Positions 18,130 through 27,162 of a stretch of DNA of 49,394 nucleotides are shown in pieces. The notes beneath the pieces are model-generated. The model was not told where the DNA came from. It saw only the letters and a list, made by a program, of their open reading frames with translations, and ran no database searches. The position numbers and the translations under genes are program-made. The stretch's first letter is position 1. Every line of letters starts with the position of its first letter. Source of the DNA: CAINVV01 sp037129695 (lineage in GTDB: Bacteria > Bacteroidota > Bacteroidia > Bacteroidales > Prolixibacteraceae); contig JBAXUL010000013.1 in the NCBI GenBank assembly GCA_037129695.1, positions 1-49,394 on the forward strand. Direction: 5' to 3'.

Positions 18130-19710
18130 ATGAAAAAAAACATGAAAAATAAAATTGGAATCATCATCTCAATCTTCGTGATGATCATTTTCTCTGCCTG
18201 CAAGAACATGATTACCGACGAACCTCAGTCAAAGCTGATTCAGGATGGCTTCTTCAATAGTCCGATGACCATTAATGAAGGAATAATCGGCTGTTATGCC
18301 GGCATGGCAAATATCCTGACTGACGAATGGAGATTTACCGAAAACAGAAGCGACAATGGCTGCGTCAACAGCATCGGTACCGGTTCACAACCCAGGGTAG
18401 AACTCACAGACATCAAATTCTTCAGGACACCTACCAGCCAGCCCCTGTTGTACAATTTATGGTACAAGTACTTCCAGAATATCATGAATGTCAATTCGAT
18501 TCTTCCCTCAGTTGCGACAGGTCAGCCTTTTGTAACAACCGAATCGCAACGCGCACAATACGAAGGAGAACTGTTGTTTATGCGCGGATATCATTACTTT
18601 TCGCTGGTTAGTCTCTGGGGAGATATGTTCAAAATCACCAAAGTGGTTACCCTCGACGAAGCCAAGACTTTTGATCGCCGCCCGGTGGCTGAGATTTATA
18701 AGGACATCATTATTCCGGACTTAACCAAGGCCGCTGCTCAATTGCCATCCTCCTATTCTTCCTCAGGAGATTTGGGCAGAATCACCAAATGGGCTGCCAA
18801 GGGATTATTGGCCAAAGCCTATATGACACTTGGAGGATCAGCCAATTTAGCCCTTGCCAAAGCATTGCTTGAAGAAATCATTAATTCAAACCAATATAAT
18901 TTATTGACCTCAGGGATCACGGTAGCAGGAAGTTTACTCAGTCCATATGCCAGTATTTTCGATGTAACGAATGAAATGAACAAGGAAATCATTTTTGCAG
19001 TCCGTTACCTCGGCGGTACAACGGGAATTGGTTCTCCTTTCTGGACACTCTTCTCCCCTGACGGCACAGCCAACTTATTTCTGAAAGTGGGAACTCCGGG
19101 AGGACACCTCAATCCAACACCTGAACTGGTCAAATTATTCTCCTCAGATCCACTCGATACCCGTACCGGTTCATCATACAGGATCTACGTCAAAAACAAG
19201 ACAACGACCATTTACTATCCTTCCAAATACATCGATCCGAATATGACACAGGCCAATCAATCCGAGAATGACTGGATTGTACTTCGTTATGCCGATATCC
19301 TTTTAATGCATGCGGAAATTCTGGCACAGGATGGTAATTTTGCATCAGCCCACAACGACGTCAATAAAATCAGGTCAAGAGCGGGTGTAGTCCCGGCAAT
19401 TGCTTTTACTTCTCCGACTACTGCCCTGGATGCCGTATACAAGGAACGACGCCTCGAATTTGCCTTCGAAGATCAACGCTGGTTTGATCTGCTGCGCATG
19501 AACTCCTCCTATGGGGATCCGGAGAAAGCGATCAGTATTCTGAAGGCAAGCGTATTTGTAACGGATTGGGCCGTTTTGTATTCCTTGTACAACCCAATTG
19601 TACCTCCTACTCAGAACTATTTCACGACCGGAAGGCTGTTGTTGCCGATTCCCCAGCAGGAAATCGACGCCAATGACAAGTTGAAAATTAAACAAAATGC
19701 CGATTATTAA
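18130..19710 (+). CDS. susD-like: SusD/RagB-family surface glycan-binding lipoprotein
   Basis: A 526-residue lipoprotein with its lipobox at Cys24 (FSAC). SusD proteins form the lid over the SusC barrel and bind glycan. Visible family features are the N-terminal DEPQSKLIQDGFF after the lipobox, the helical repeat region LLFMRGYHYFSLVSLWGDM, the WAAKGLLAKAYMTLGG segment, and the conserved ERRLEFAFEDQRWFDLLR near residue 440. The end is typical (LLLPIPQQEIDANDKLKIKQNADY). The ATG follows the susC stop with no gap; a second in-frame ATG at 18142 is possible. Confidence in family is very high. The ligand is unknown and is inferred to be the uronate-rich glycan of this locus. Confidence 0.96.
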   Translation: MKKNMKNKIGIIISIFVMIIFSACKNMITDEPQSKLIQDGFFNSPMTINEGIIGCYAGMANILTDEWRFTENRSDNGCVNSIGTGSQPRVELTDIKFFRTPTSQPLLYNLWYKYFQNIMNVNSILPSVATGQPFVTTESQRAQYEGELLFMRGYHYFSLVSLWGDMFKITKVVTLDEAKTFDRRPVAEIYKDIIIPDLTKAAAQLPSSYSSSGDLGRITKWAAKGLLAKAYMTLGGSANLALAKALLEEIINSNQYNLLTSGITVAGSLLSPYASIFDVTNEMNKEIIFAVRYLGGTTGIGSPFWTLFSPDGTANLFLKVGTPGGHLNPTPELVKLFSSDPLDTRTGSSYRIYVKNKTTTIYYPSKYIDPNMTQANQSENDWIVLRYADILLMHAEILAQDGNFASAHNDVNKIRSRAGVVPAIAFTSPTTALDAVYKERRLEFAFEDQRWFDLLRMNSSYGDPEKAISILKASVFVTDWAVLYSLYNPIVPPTQNYFTTGRLLLPIPQQEIDANDKLKIKQNADY

Positions 19711-19727
19711 TTTCAAAAAACTGCAAT

Positions 19728-20348
19728 ATGAAATTCATAGGAAAAATTCTTCAGCCATTCATGTTATTGATTGTTTTGATTCTTTGCTTCAACTCCTGTA
19801 CCAAGGAAGGTGTGATTGAAGTCATACCCAAAACACTTCCGGAATACCTTGCACAAATGGTTCCCTTCGTCACTACTGAACTACCTATTGTCAGGAATTG
19901 CGTGGTTGGATACGACAAAAACAATTATTCCGTCTCATTGAATGCCGTTTCAGCAACTTCACTTACTGTGGTCAAAGCCGCCTATTTAGCTGCCTTAAAA
20001 GCGGATTCTGCCATTTTTGTTTCAGCCGGCGTTACCATTCCTCAGATTGTTGCGGGGAATCAAGCCCTTGGAGCCCCCGGAAAAGTGTTTTGGACAGGCG
20101 TTAATCTAGTCGACAAACGATCGCTCAACGATGCAATCACAACAGGCAATTCATTAAACACCGGCACGCTGGCAGGAACAGCGCCTGGCAATGTGCCGCT
20201 GGCCGCAAAAACCGTATATGCTTCGGCTATAGCCGCTGCCAGCACGACAAGAGATGCTGTTACAACCACCATCGACCGTCAGGTGACTGAAGCCATCACA
20301 AAACTAACCGATGCCACCAATGTCTTTAAGACTGCAATTATCAAATAA
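19728..20348 (+). CDS. Surface lipoprotein with FIVAR-like helical domain, SusE position
   Basis: A 206-residue lipoprotein (hydrophobic leader, lipobox Cys24 in FNSC) encoded 17 bp after susD, where PULs usually encode an extra surface glycan-binding protein. It lacks SusE/SusF beta-sandwich features. Residues about 130-203 follow the FIVAR pattern: LNDAITTGNSL, then a Gly/Ala-rich loop, YASAIAAASTTRDAVTT, and AITKLTDATNVFKTAI. FIVAR modules are three-helix bundles found mostly in surface and wall proteins and in multimodular glycan-acting enzymes. Residues about 60-125 form a second Ala/Val-rich stretch with no family I recognise (KAAYLAALKADSA), possibly an earlier half of the same repeat. 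The likely role is glycan or protein binding at the surface; no catalytic signature is visible. Confidence 0.7.
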   Translation: MKFIGKILQPFMLLIVLILCFNSCTKEGVIEVIPKTLPEYLAQMVPFVTTELPIVRNCVVGYDKNNYSVSLNAVSATSLTVVKAAYLAALKADSAIFVSAGVTIPQIVAGNQALGAPGKVFWTGVNLVDKRSLNDAITTGNSLNTGTLAGTAPGNVPLAAKTVYASAIAAASTTRDAVTTTIDRQVTEAITKLTDATNVFKTAIIK

Positions 20349-20402
20349 CTGGTTCTTCAACCGTATGACGATTTTACATATTTCGAATAATAAAAATTTG
20401 CT

Positions 20403-21992
20403 ATGATTACAAAGTACAAAATTCCGCAGACCGCTCTTTCACTGGCCATCCTTGGATTGACTGCCGTGAATATTTATGCCGGTAATCCCAAAGACAAGCA
20501 GGCAAGACCGAATATCCTGTTTATTGCAGTGGATGATTTGAAGCCAAATACCGGCGCTTACGGTGACCGACTTGCGAAAACTCCCGGGATGGATCGTTTG
20601 GCCAAAGAGGGAATTCTTTTCCGGAGCAGCTATTGCCAACAAGCCATCTGCGCGGCCACCCGGGCAAGTATCATGACAGGAATGCACCCTGACAGAACCA
20701 GAATCTGGGATTTGATCACTGACTTCAGACAGGTTAATCCCAATGTTGTTACCATGCCGCAATATTTCAAATCAATGGGATATGAAACTGCAGCAATGGG
20801 TAAAATCTATCACATGGGCAGCGCCGGACCAGGGCATGATGCTCCATCCTGGAGTATTCCCTACCGGGATCCCAAATGCAAGACCTATGCGTTGTCAGAT
20901 GAAACCAACCAAAGAGGTAAAGGGAAAGCTACAGAATGTGCAGACGTACCGGACAATACTTACCACGATGGCAAGATGACAGGAATGGCAATCCAATTGC
21001 TGGATAGCCTTAGCAAAGGAGAAAAGCCATTCTTTCTGGCCGTAGGTTTCCTGAAACCGCATTTGCCCTTTGTTTCCCCAAAGAAATATTGGGATTTATA
21101 CAACAGAAATGATTTTCAGGTGGCTCCGTTTCAGAAAAAAGCAGCCAACAGTCCCGATATTGCTTACCATGTATCCGGTGAATTGAAGAGCTATACAGAT
21201 ATTCCTCAATTCGACAGTTATTCTGAAAAAGAGCTGGATCATTTGCCTGTCGACAAACAAAAGGAGCTTTTGCATGGCTATTACGCAGCCATGTCCTATA
21301 CTGACGCACAAATCATGCAGTTGCTCAATGAACTCGACAAACTGGGAATCCGGAAGAATACCATCATCGTTCTTTGGGGTGACCATGGCTGGCATCTGGG
21401 TGATCACGGCTTGTGGAACAAGCACACAGATTTTGAAAATGCTACCCATACCCTTCTGATGATGAGTGTTCCGGGCTCGAAGCCGGGAATCAGGCCTGTA
21501 ACCTTGTGCGAATTTACGGATGTTTATCCCACCCTCTGTGAACTGATGAACCTGCCCGCCCCCAAATACCTGGATGGTATCAGCCTGGTTCCGGCCATCA
21601 AAACACCTGAAGCTCAGCTGCGTGAATATGCCTTCAGCCAATATCCCCGCGAAGGCGCAAAAGTGATGGGTTATACCATTCGCACCGGACGGTTCCGTTA
21701 CACCGAGTGGATGAAAGATGGATACAGAACCGACCTCCCCTATGACAAAAAGTACGTCATGGCCCGCGAAATGTACGATTACGAAAAGGATCCGCTTGAA
21801 AAAATAAGTATAATCGACCAACCTGAATACCAGCAGGATCAGAAGAAAATGGAGAAATTTTTCCAGGAAAGCATGCAACGTGAGTACAAAAGCGCTACGG
21901 AGTATGCAAAAATTGCCGATTTCAAGACGGCTATCCCGGTAGGATCAGATACTAAAAAAGGAAAAAAAGGAAAACCAAAAGGAGAGGATTGA
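20403..21992 (+). CDS. S1-family sulfatase (iduronate-2-sulfatase-like), Cys-type motif CAATR
   Basis: A 529-residue secreted sulfatase with a signal peptide (residues 1-26). Its metal-binding PNILFIAVDD is at 36-45, the formylglycine site is Cys83 in ICAATRAS (CxAxR rather than the commoner CxPxR), and WGDHGWHLGDHGLWNKHTDFE supplies metal and sulfate ligands in the C-terminal half. The pattern SYCQQ, WDL and HLPFVSPKKYWDLY matches the iduronate-2-sulfatase-like group. It should remove sulfate esters from a sugar, after its Cys is converted to formylglycine by a maturase not encoded here. The tail is Lys/Gly-rich. It is 54 bp after the FIVAR lipoprotein, the last gene of the susC operon, and a paralogue of the protein encoded at 35649-37262. 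Confidence 0.93.
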   Translation: MITKYKIPQTALSLAILGLTAVNIYAGNPKDKQARPNILFIAVDDLKPNTGAYGDRLAKTPGMDRLAKEGILFRSSYCQQAICAATRASIMTGMHPDRTRIWDLITDFRQVNPNVVTMPQYFKSMGYETAAMGKIYHMGSAGPGHDAPSWSIPYRDPKCKTYALSDETNQRGKGKATECADVPDNTYHDGKMTGMAIQLLDSLSKGEKPFFLAVGFLKPHLPFVSPKKYWDLYNRNDFQVAPFQKKAANSPDIAYHVSGELKSYTDIPQFDSYSEKELDHLPVDKQKELLHGYYAAMSYTDAQIMQLLNELDKLGIRKNTIIVLWGDHGWHLGDHGLWNKHTDFENATHTLLMMSVPGSKPGIRPVTLCEFTDVYPTLCELMNLPAPKYLDGISLVPAIKTPEAQLREYAFSQYPREGAKVMGYTIRTGRFRYTEWMKDGYRTDLPYDKKYVMAREMYDYEKDPLEKISIIDQPEYQQDQKKMEKFFQESMQREYKSATEYAKIADFKTAIPVGSDTKKGKKGKPKGED

Positions 21993-22262
21993 TCAGAAGG
22001 AAATCTAATTTGACTTTCTGAAATAGTCCCCCCCAAAAAAATTATGTCCAAACATTAAATCTCATTGTCATATCAATTTTTGCTGCCTTTTAGTAGCTTT
22101 TTTGACAGTAAGAAATTCATTGGTTGTCTGCATTGAGATTTCTGTTTGGCATAATAACGGCTTGCTCATCTTTTTGATTCGATTGATCAAAATTCAATCA
22201 GGAACACTAATTATCAGTAATATATAAAATTAAAAATTATTTATCAACTAAAATTCTGAACT
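21993..22262. promoter_or_regulatory. Intergenic region upstream of the second TonB receptor
   Basis: 270 bp with no credible gene. It is AT-rich and includes a short run of C followed by A (about 22028-22040) and a small imperfect hairpin, TTTTGATT/GATCAAAA, near 22172-22192. The position implies a promoter for the receptor at 22263. I could not pin down a -33/-7 pair. Confidence 0.35.
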
Positions 22263-25199
22263 ATGAAATGGAAACGATGGATGTTTTGCGTTGTCTTAAT
22301 TTCGTGCTTCACGGCATTCTCCCAACAGAATGTTTTATATGCACAGAAAACCAATCCCGGAGAAATCTCCGGAGTAGTGAAAGACCAATCTTCAAAAGAA
22401 GTGCTACCTTTTGCGACGGTCGTCGTTAAGGGCACGGTAACGGGAATTGTAACCGATTTGGACGGTGCTTTCCGTTTAGCCAATCTTCAACCGGGTGACT
22501 ATACTTTGCTAGTATCCTACATTGGATACAGCACCAAAGAGGTACCGGTGACCGTCAAGGCAGGCGAAAGAAAGAAAATAATGATAGACCTCGACCAACC
22601 TTTGGTTACCATCGGTGAAGTCGTTGTAAGCAGCCAGCGCAGGGGTCAGAATGCCGCCATCAACCAGCAGTTGAAGTCCAATGCGCTGGTCAATGTGGTT
22701 TCCAAAGATGCGATCCGCGAATTGCCCGACGTCAATGCAGCGGAAGCGATTGGTAGGCTTCCTGGTGTTTCTCTGGTTCGTAGCAATGGTGAAGGATCAA
22801 AAGTGGTTTTGCGCGGATTGGATCCAAAATTCAGTAATGTCACGATCAACGGCATCCAGCAACCTTCGACGGATAACAGCACCAACGGTGACCGTTCTGT
22901 AGACTTGAGCAACATTTCCCCGGAACTTCTTTCAGGCATCGAGGTTTTTAAATCTCCCACTGCCGACATGGATGCAGATGCCATCGCAGGAACTATCAAC
23001 CTGGTGATTTCCAAAGCATCCGATGTACCTGTGAATCAGTTCAGAATGTATGGAGGTTACAGTAATTTGTATCAAAAAGTTGGTAATTACAAAGCTTCAT
23101 GGGACTTTTCTCACCGCTTTTTCGACAAAAAATTTGGTGTAATGGCTCAGGTAAATTATGAACAACGCGACAGAAGTGCCCAAAGTCTGGACATCGCTTA
23201 CTTCAACCCAAATGCAGAAAAAGCAGATTCCTTCTATGTGGATGGGATCACTCTCACAGAAAAGAAGCAACTTACCAAACGTTATGGCGGATTGGTTTTG
23301 TTGGATTATCAATTCAACAATGGTAGCATCTATATGACCAATATCCTCAACTCCTCCCCCAGAACCAGCTTTACCCAAACAAAAAACATCAACCGGAATG
23401 GCGAGTTAATCCATACGGCAAGTGTCGACGAAAGCACAACAACTTCTCTCAACAGCACCCTGGGTGGTGTACTGAATCTCAGCAAACTGAAAATGGACTG
23501 GAGTCTGACGAGGGTACAAACGACCAATCAGAACCCTTACGACATGAATCTGACCTTCGATTTGGGAGCACCCTACGGCTTAAATGCGGCAGTGGTTGGC
23601 ACAAACATCTCTGACCCTCAGGTTTATGCAAAAAACATTGTCTTCAATAGCACCAATCAGAAAAAAGATACACTCTCCTTTCTGAGAGCATCCACCTGGA
23701 CTCCGGATACATTGACCCAGACGAATTATACCGCCAAACTGGATTTCGAAGTCCCTATAAAATTGGGTGAAAAGATTGCCGGCTATTTCAAATTTGGAGG
23801 AAAATACCAGACCGAAAGCCGCAAGCGTAGCGGTGTTCTCTTTTCCGACCAACAATACTATCTGAAACCCGCCCTGACAGATCTGGCTATCAAGAATGAT
23901 CCACGCGGAAAACTTGCAGTTACGGCCAACAGAAATATTCAAATGTCAAACTTTACCGAACAAACCAATGTTCCCCTTCTGAATGATACTTACAATATGT
24001 TTCCAAATATTCAGGAGGGTCAGATCAGAGACTGGCATACCTACCATATGTCGGAATATGTGAGTGATCCCAGTAATGCGGAACTTAATTATGACACCTA
24101 CGAAACACTGGCAGCAGGCTACCTCATGGTCAAACTGAATTATGGAGATCTGATTACCTTCATCCCGGGTATCCGTTATGAATATTCAAACAATACCTAT
24201 CATGGCGTTTATTCCTCAGTCAATGGAGCCATGGGGTTGAGCGGATATTTTGAACCGGATACTACAATTCAAAAATATGGAGAGTGGCTACCAAGTGCAC
24301 ATCTGAAAATTACCCCAACAAAATGGATGGACATCAGGCTTTCTGCAGCCAGGACACTGACCCGTCCGAATTACATGTGGCTGATCCCACGGTTCAGGTA
24401 CAATGCCGGAAACTACAGTGTCAGCAAGGCAAACCCTGACCTGAAGCATGCCACAGCATGGAATTATGATGCTTCCGTTACTTTCTATACCGGAGAGTTT
24501 GGCTTGTTGTCAGTAGGTGGCTACAGCAAAAGAATTTACGACATGTTCTATGGCATAAGCGGCACCCTTTCACCTGAAGATGCCGTGAAAAACGGCCTTC
24601 CACCGCAATCATTCGACCTGAATGAAGACTACACCAATCTCGCGGATTCCTATGTGAGAGGAATAGAATTTGATTACAAAACACACTTCAATTTCCTGCC
24701 AAAACCCTTCAACCGATTTGCTTTTGGGGTCAACTTCACCCGTTTGTGGTCCAGCACCTATTACATGGTTTGGAAAAAAATAGAAGATATTGTGATGTAC
24801 AACAATGTCAGGCCTACCTTGGTGGTTGATTTCACGAAATCCTATTTCCAGCTTACAAAAAGCAGGATGCCATCTCAGGTCGACTTCACTGCCAACACCT
24901 TCCTGGGGTACGATTACAAAGGTTTCTCGACGAGAGTTTCGATGAGTTACCAGGGAAACAGGCTTACCGGCATCAATCCAAATACCGATCAACTGGGATA
25001 TAACCGATACACGGATGCCTATGTGCGATTTGATGTTACTGCCAAGCAGAAAATCAATAAATACTTCAGCCTCTTAGTGAATCTGAACAATTTGACCAAC
25101 GCAACCGAAAAAGGTTACAGGTATACTTCTGCCTACCCTACCTACGAAAACATGTATGGTTTTTCGGCTGATTTTGGCATTGAGATCAATCTTCAGTAA
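22263..25199 (+). CDS. TonB-dependent receptor without SusD partner
   Basis: A 978-residue outer-membrane receptor. It has a signal peptide (to about residue 28), a carboxypeptidase-D regulatory-like domain (about 33-110), and a linker with GEVVVSSQRRGQNAAINQQ (118-136). The plug carries ELPDVNAAEAIGRLPGVSLVRS, RGLDPKFSNVTING and DMDADAIAGTINL, then a barrel ending in EINLQ. The plug wording matches the oligosaccharide TonB-dependent receptors typified in Caulobacter and Xanthomonas (TIGR01782-like) rather than SusC, and no susD follows. It likely imports an oligosaccharide or a breakdown product of the same polymer. The next gene, 40 bp downstream, encodes a T9SS-secreted beta-helix protein and is presumably co-transcribed. 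Confidence 0.92.
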   Translation: MKWKRWMFCVVLISCFTAFSQQNVLYAQKTNPGEISGVVKDQSSKEVLPFATVVVKGTVTGIVTDLDGAFRLANLQPGDYTLLVSYIGYSTKEVPVTVKAGERKKIMIDLDQPLVTIGEVVVSSQRRGQNAAINQQLKSNALVNVVSKDAIRELPDVNAAEAIGRLPGVSLVRSNGEGSKVVLRGLDPKFSNVTINGIQQPSTDNSTNGDRSVDLSNISPELLSGIEVFKSPTADMDADAIAGTINLVISKASDVPVNQFRMYGGYSNLYQKVGNYKASWDFSHRFFDKKFGVMAQVNYEQRDRSAQSLDIAYFNPNAEKADSFYVDGITLTEKKQLTKRYGGLVLLDYQFNNGSIYMTNILNSSPRTSFTQTKNINRNGELIHTASVDESTTTSLNSTLGGVLNLSKLKMDWSLTRVQTTNQNPYDMNLTFDLGAPYGLNAAVVGTNISDPQVYAKNIVFNSTNQKKDTLSFLRASTWTPDTLTQTNYTAKLDFEVPIKLGEKIAGYFKFGGKYQTESRKRSGVLFSDQQYYLKPALTDLAIKNDPRGKLAVTANRNIQMSNFTEQTNVPLLNDTYNMFPNIQEGQIRDWHTYHMSEYVSDPSNAELNYDTYETLAAGYLMVKLNYGDLITFIPGIRYEYSNNTYHGVYSSVNGAMGLSGYFEPDTTIQKYGEWLPSAHLKITPTKWMDIRLSAARTLTRPNYMWLIPRFRYNAGNYSVSKANPDLKHATAWNYDASVTFYTGEFGLLSVGGYSKRIYDMFYGISGTLSPEDAVKNGLPPQSFDLNEDYTNLADSYVRGIEFDYKTHFNFLPKPFNRFAFGVNFTRLWSSTYYMVWKKIEDIVMYNNVRPTLVVDFTKSYFQLTKSRMPSQVDFTANTFLGYDYKGFSTRVSMSYQGNRLTGINPNTDQLGYNRYTDAYVRFDVTAKQKINKYFSLLVNLNNLTNATEKGYRYTSAYPTYENMYGFSADFGIEINLQ

Positions 25200-25239
25200 G
25201 ATCACCTGTCTATTTCATTTTACATAAAACAGTAATCAA

Positions 25240-26853
25240 ATGAGAACAATATATAGTAAGTTATTTTTGCTGGGAGCATTTTTCCTCCTGCTTCAATCAA
25301 CCAATGCCCAGCAACGAGTCGTTTCCATCACCGGAATTACACCGGGACAACCCCTCGTTTATGATCAGATCTTCAATGCGATCAATGCAGATGCCCCCAA
25401 CCGTCTGACCAATAAAAATGTGGTGTATGAATTAAAAAGAGGCCAGGTCTACCTGGAAACCTCCACCATCAACAGTGCCGATTATGACCTCTACATCCGC
25501 GCAGAGGCAGGTACCGGAACCATGCCTATCATTTTTCACACACTGAACAGTGCAGGAGCTTCCGCTAATATGATCACAGCCCGTCAAAATTTCACCCTGG
25601 AAAATATCGAGATTGACGGAAAGCATTCCAATGGCACCCTGGCCAACAGAATCCTCAATATGTACGGCAAAAACTACCGTTGCATCTTTAAGGGATGCCG
25701 TATCAGCAACGACCGGGGTGGTGCCCTTGCAGTGCAGGTCGATGGAGTCAAACTCTATTACATCGACTGTGTGATAGGCAATATGGGTCATCAGATCTCT
25801 CTCGGTGGAAACGGACGGGCCGTAGACCTCAGGAATACCGGAACCGTGGATACCGTAGTGATACAGAACTGCACCATGTACAACATGACCGACCGTGTAT
25901 TCAGGAATATGGCTCCCATTATCAACTATTTCAAGATGGATCACAATACCATCGTCAACATTCAGGGATACCATGGTTGTATTCAGCTTGGGAAAACAAA
26001 AGTCGCGGTCATTACCAACAATGTCTTTGCCAATCCTCTGACGCACGGCGACAGATTCCCTGCCCGATGGAGAACAGAACAAATGCAGCCAGACAAGGCT
26101 TTTGCCGTCATTACCCACGACAGTCTCTCTGCCAACCTGAAAACGGCAACTGTGGAAATGAGAAACAACAACATCTATTTCGAGAAGAAATTCAATGACT
26201 TCTTCAGCCTTACTCCTCCCGGTGACTCTATAGGTGTTGTTCGTCCAATTAACAATGCCATCATCAAGTTTGTCGGGGCAACATTGCCTCAGGCCTATTT
26301 TGCCGAAGAGCTGACTTTCAAAAATGCTTCTTCAGGACAAGCGCTATACAATTTTTTAACCTATTGGGTAACGCATCCGAAAGCATCCGTATTTCCAAAC
26401 AATTTCTCCGAACTTTATCCGTACGAATGGGATGTAACCTATTCGACTACTTCAAAATCCTACAAAGCCGGTGACAATGGTTACCCTGTAGGCGACCTGA
26501 ACGCGTGGCCGGCACTCAAAGCACAGTGGGCGCAGGGAATCGTTCAAAAAAGTGCAGCATTAAAATCGCTGAGCCTCGAAGAAGTCAGTATTGATAATAG
26601 CTACCCAAATCCGTTTCCAAGTCAGACTACTGTTTATTACAGCCTGAAAAAGGCCCAAAAGGTAGAGGTAAGCGTTTTCAATTCTTTGGGGCAGGTATCC
26701 AGGGTACTCGTCAGTGGAGAATTATCGGAAGGGAACTACAGCGTAGTTTGGGATGGAAATAACAATGCCGGTTCCGCACTTCCTAAAGGAATCTATTTTC
26801 TGCAGATTGCAGGAACAACAGACCGCGATGTCAGGAAAATAATTAAAAATTAG
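25240..26853 (+). CDS. Right-handed beta-helix protein with T9SS sorting domain
   Basis: A 537-residue exported protein with a signal peptide (ending near NAQ, residue 24). Residues about 90-300 are parallel beta-helix rungs: FTLENIEIDGKH, YRCIFKGCRISN, VVIQNCTMYN, FKMDHNTIVN and AVITNNVFAN. From about residue 450 comes YPNPFPSQTTVYYSLKKAQ, then VSVFNSLGQVSRVLV, WDGNNNAGSALPKGIYFLQI and a Lys-rich end, the pattern of a type IX secretion C-terminal sorting domain. The protein should therefore be attached to or released from the cell surface. Helix proteins of this shape include polysaccharide lyases (PL6, PL1) and other uronate enzymes, but I see no clear catalytic Lys/Arg pair, so the function is unknown. 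It pairs with the TonB receptor upstream. Confidence 0.82.
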   Translation: MRTIYSKLFLLGAFFLLLQSTNAQQRVVSITGITPGQPLVYDQIFNAINADAPNRLTNKNVVYELKRGQVYLETSTINSADYDLYIRAEAGTGTMPIIFHTLNSAGASANMITARQNFTLENIEIDGKHSNGTLANRILNMYGKNYRCIFKGCRISNDRGGALAVQVDGVKLYYIDCVIGNMGHQISLGGNGRAVDLRNTGTVDTVVIQNCTMYNMTDRVFRNMAPIINYFKMDHNTIVNIQGYHGCIQLGKTKVAVITNNVFANPLTHGDRFPARWRTEQMQPDKAFAVITHDSLSANLKTATVEMRNNNIYFEKKFNDFFSLTPPGDSIGVVRPINNAIIKFVGATLPQAYFAEELTFKNASSGQALYNFLTYWVTHPKASVFPNNFSELYPYEWDVTYSTTSKSYKAGDNGYPVGDLNAWPALKAQWAQGIVQKSAALKSLSLEEVSIDNSYPNPFPSQTTVYYSLKKAQKVEVSVFNSLGQVSRVLVSGELSEGNYSVVWDGNNNAGSALPKGIYFLQIAGTTDRDVRKIIKN

Positions 26854-26876
26854 ATTCCCATTCAATTGACCAAAAT

Positions 26877-26981
26877 ATTCGTTTCGCCTTTGTGATGTTC
26901 TTCAAATTAAAGATGCTATATCTTTCACCTACAATAAAATAGCACACTCTGGAATTAGAATTTCACAAAGGCGACACGAAT
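26877..26981. repeat. 19-bp inverted repeat with a 67-nt spacer
   Basis: Arms 26877-26895 and 26963-26981 are reverse complements with one mismatch (18 of 19). The arm sequence (TCGCCTTTGTGA core) resembles the arms of the hairpin at 10462-10519 only in having an AAAG/CTTT and GC mix, so I do not call them copies. It may be a terminator-like structure or a small repetitive element. Confidence 0.55.
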
Positions 26982-26998
26982 CTACTTTTGCAGGTTGA

Positions 26999-27022
26999 CT
27001 CCCCGATACATTACCCGGGGAG
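26999..27022. terminator. GC-rich stem-loop, possible terminator
   Basis: CTCCCCG (26999-27005) pairs with CGGGGAG (27016-27022) around a 10-nt loop. It lies about 145 bp after the T9SS gene stop. No strong U-tract follows, so intrinsic termination is not certain. Confidence 0.4.
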
Positions 27023-27162
27023 CTGCCACATTTACAAAAATTATTTAATACCTTTCAGAATCCGAAAAGAAGCGCTCTAACTATTTACATTTCAATTAAT
27101 TGAATAATTAATTTCATGAATTTCCTTGCAAGATTTCATCATTTTATGCCAATCCCCTTTTT

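Larger units (their letters stand above)
26854..27162. promoter_or_regulatory. Intergenic region before the 13-gene lyase/sulfatase run
   Basis: 309 bp without a gene. It contains a long imperfect inverted repeat (26877-26981), a GC-rich hairpin (26999-27022) and, nearer to the next gene, a perfect 14-bp palindrome TTCAATTAATTGAA at 27091-27104. The first two could end the TonB-receptor operon; the AT-rich second half should hold the promoter of the run that starts at 27163. Confidence 0.5.

Noticed and set aside
21096..21878. Minus-strand open frame of 260 codons
   Set aside because: It lies wholly inside the sulfatase gene at 20403-21992 on the other strand, has no family motif, and has no leader or spacing that suits a gene.
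25432..26118. Minus-strand open frame of 228 codons
   Set aside because: It is the antisense of the beta-helix repeats, with low-complexity translated sequence and no known domain.
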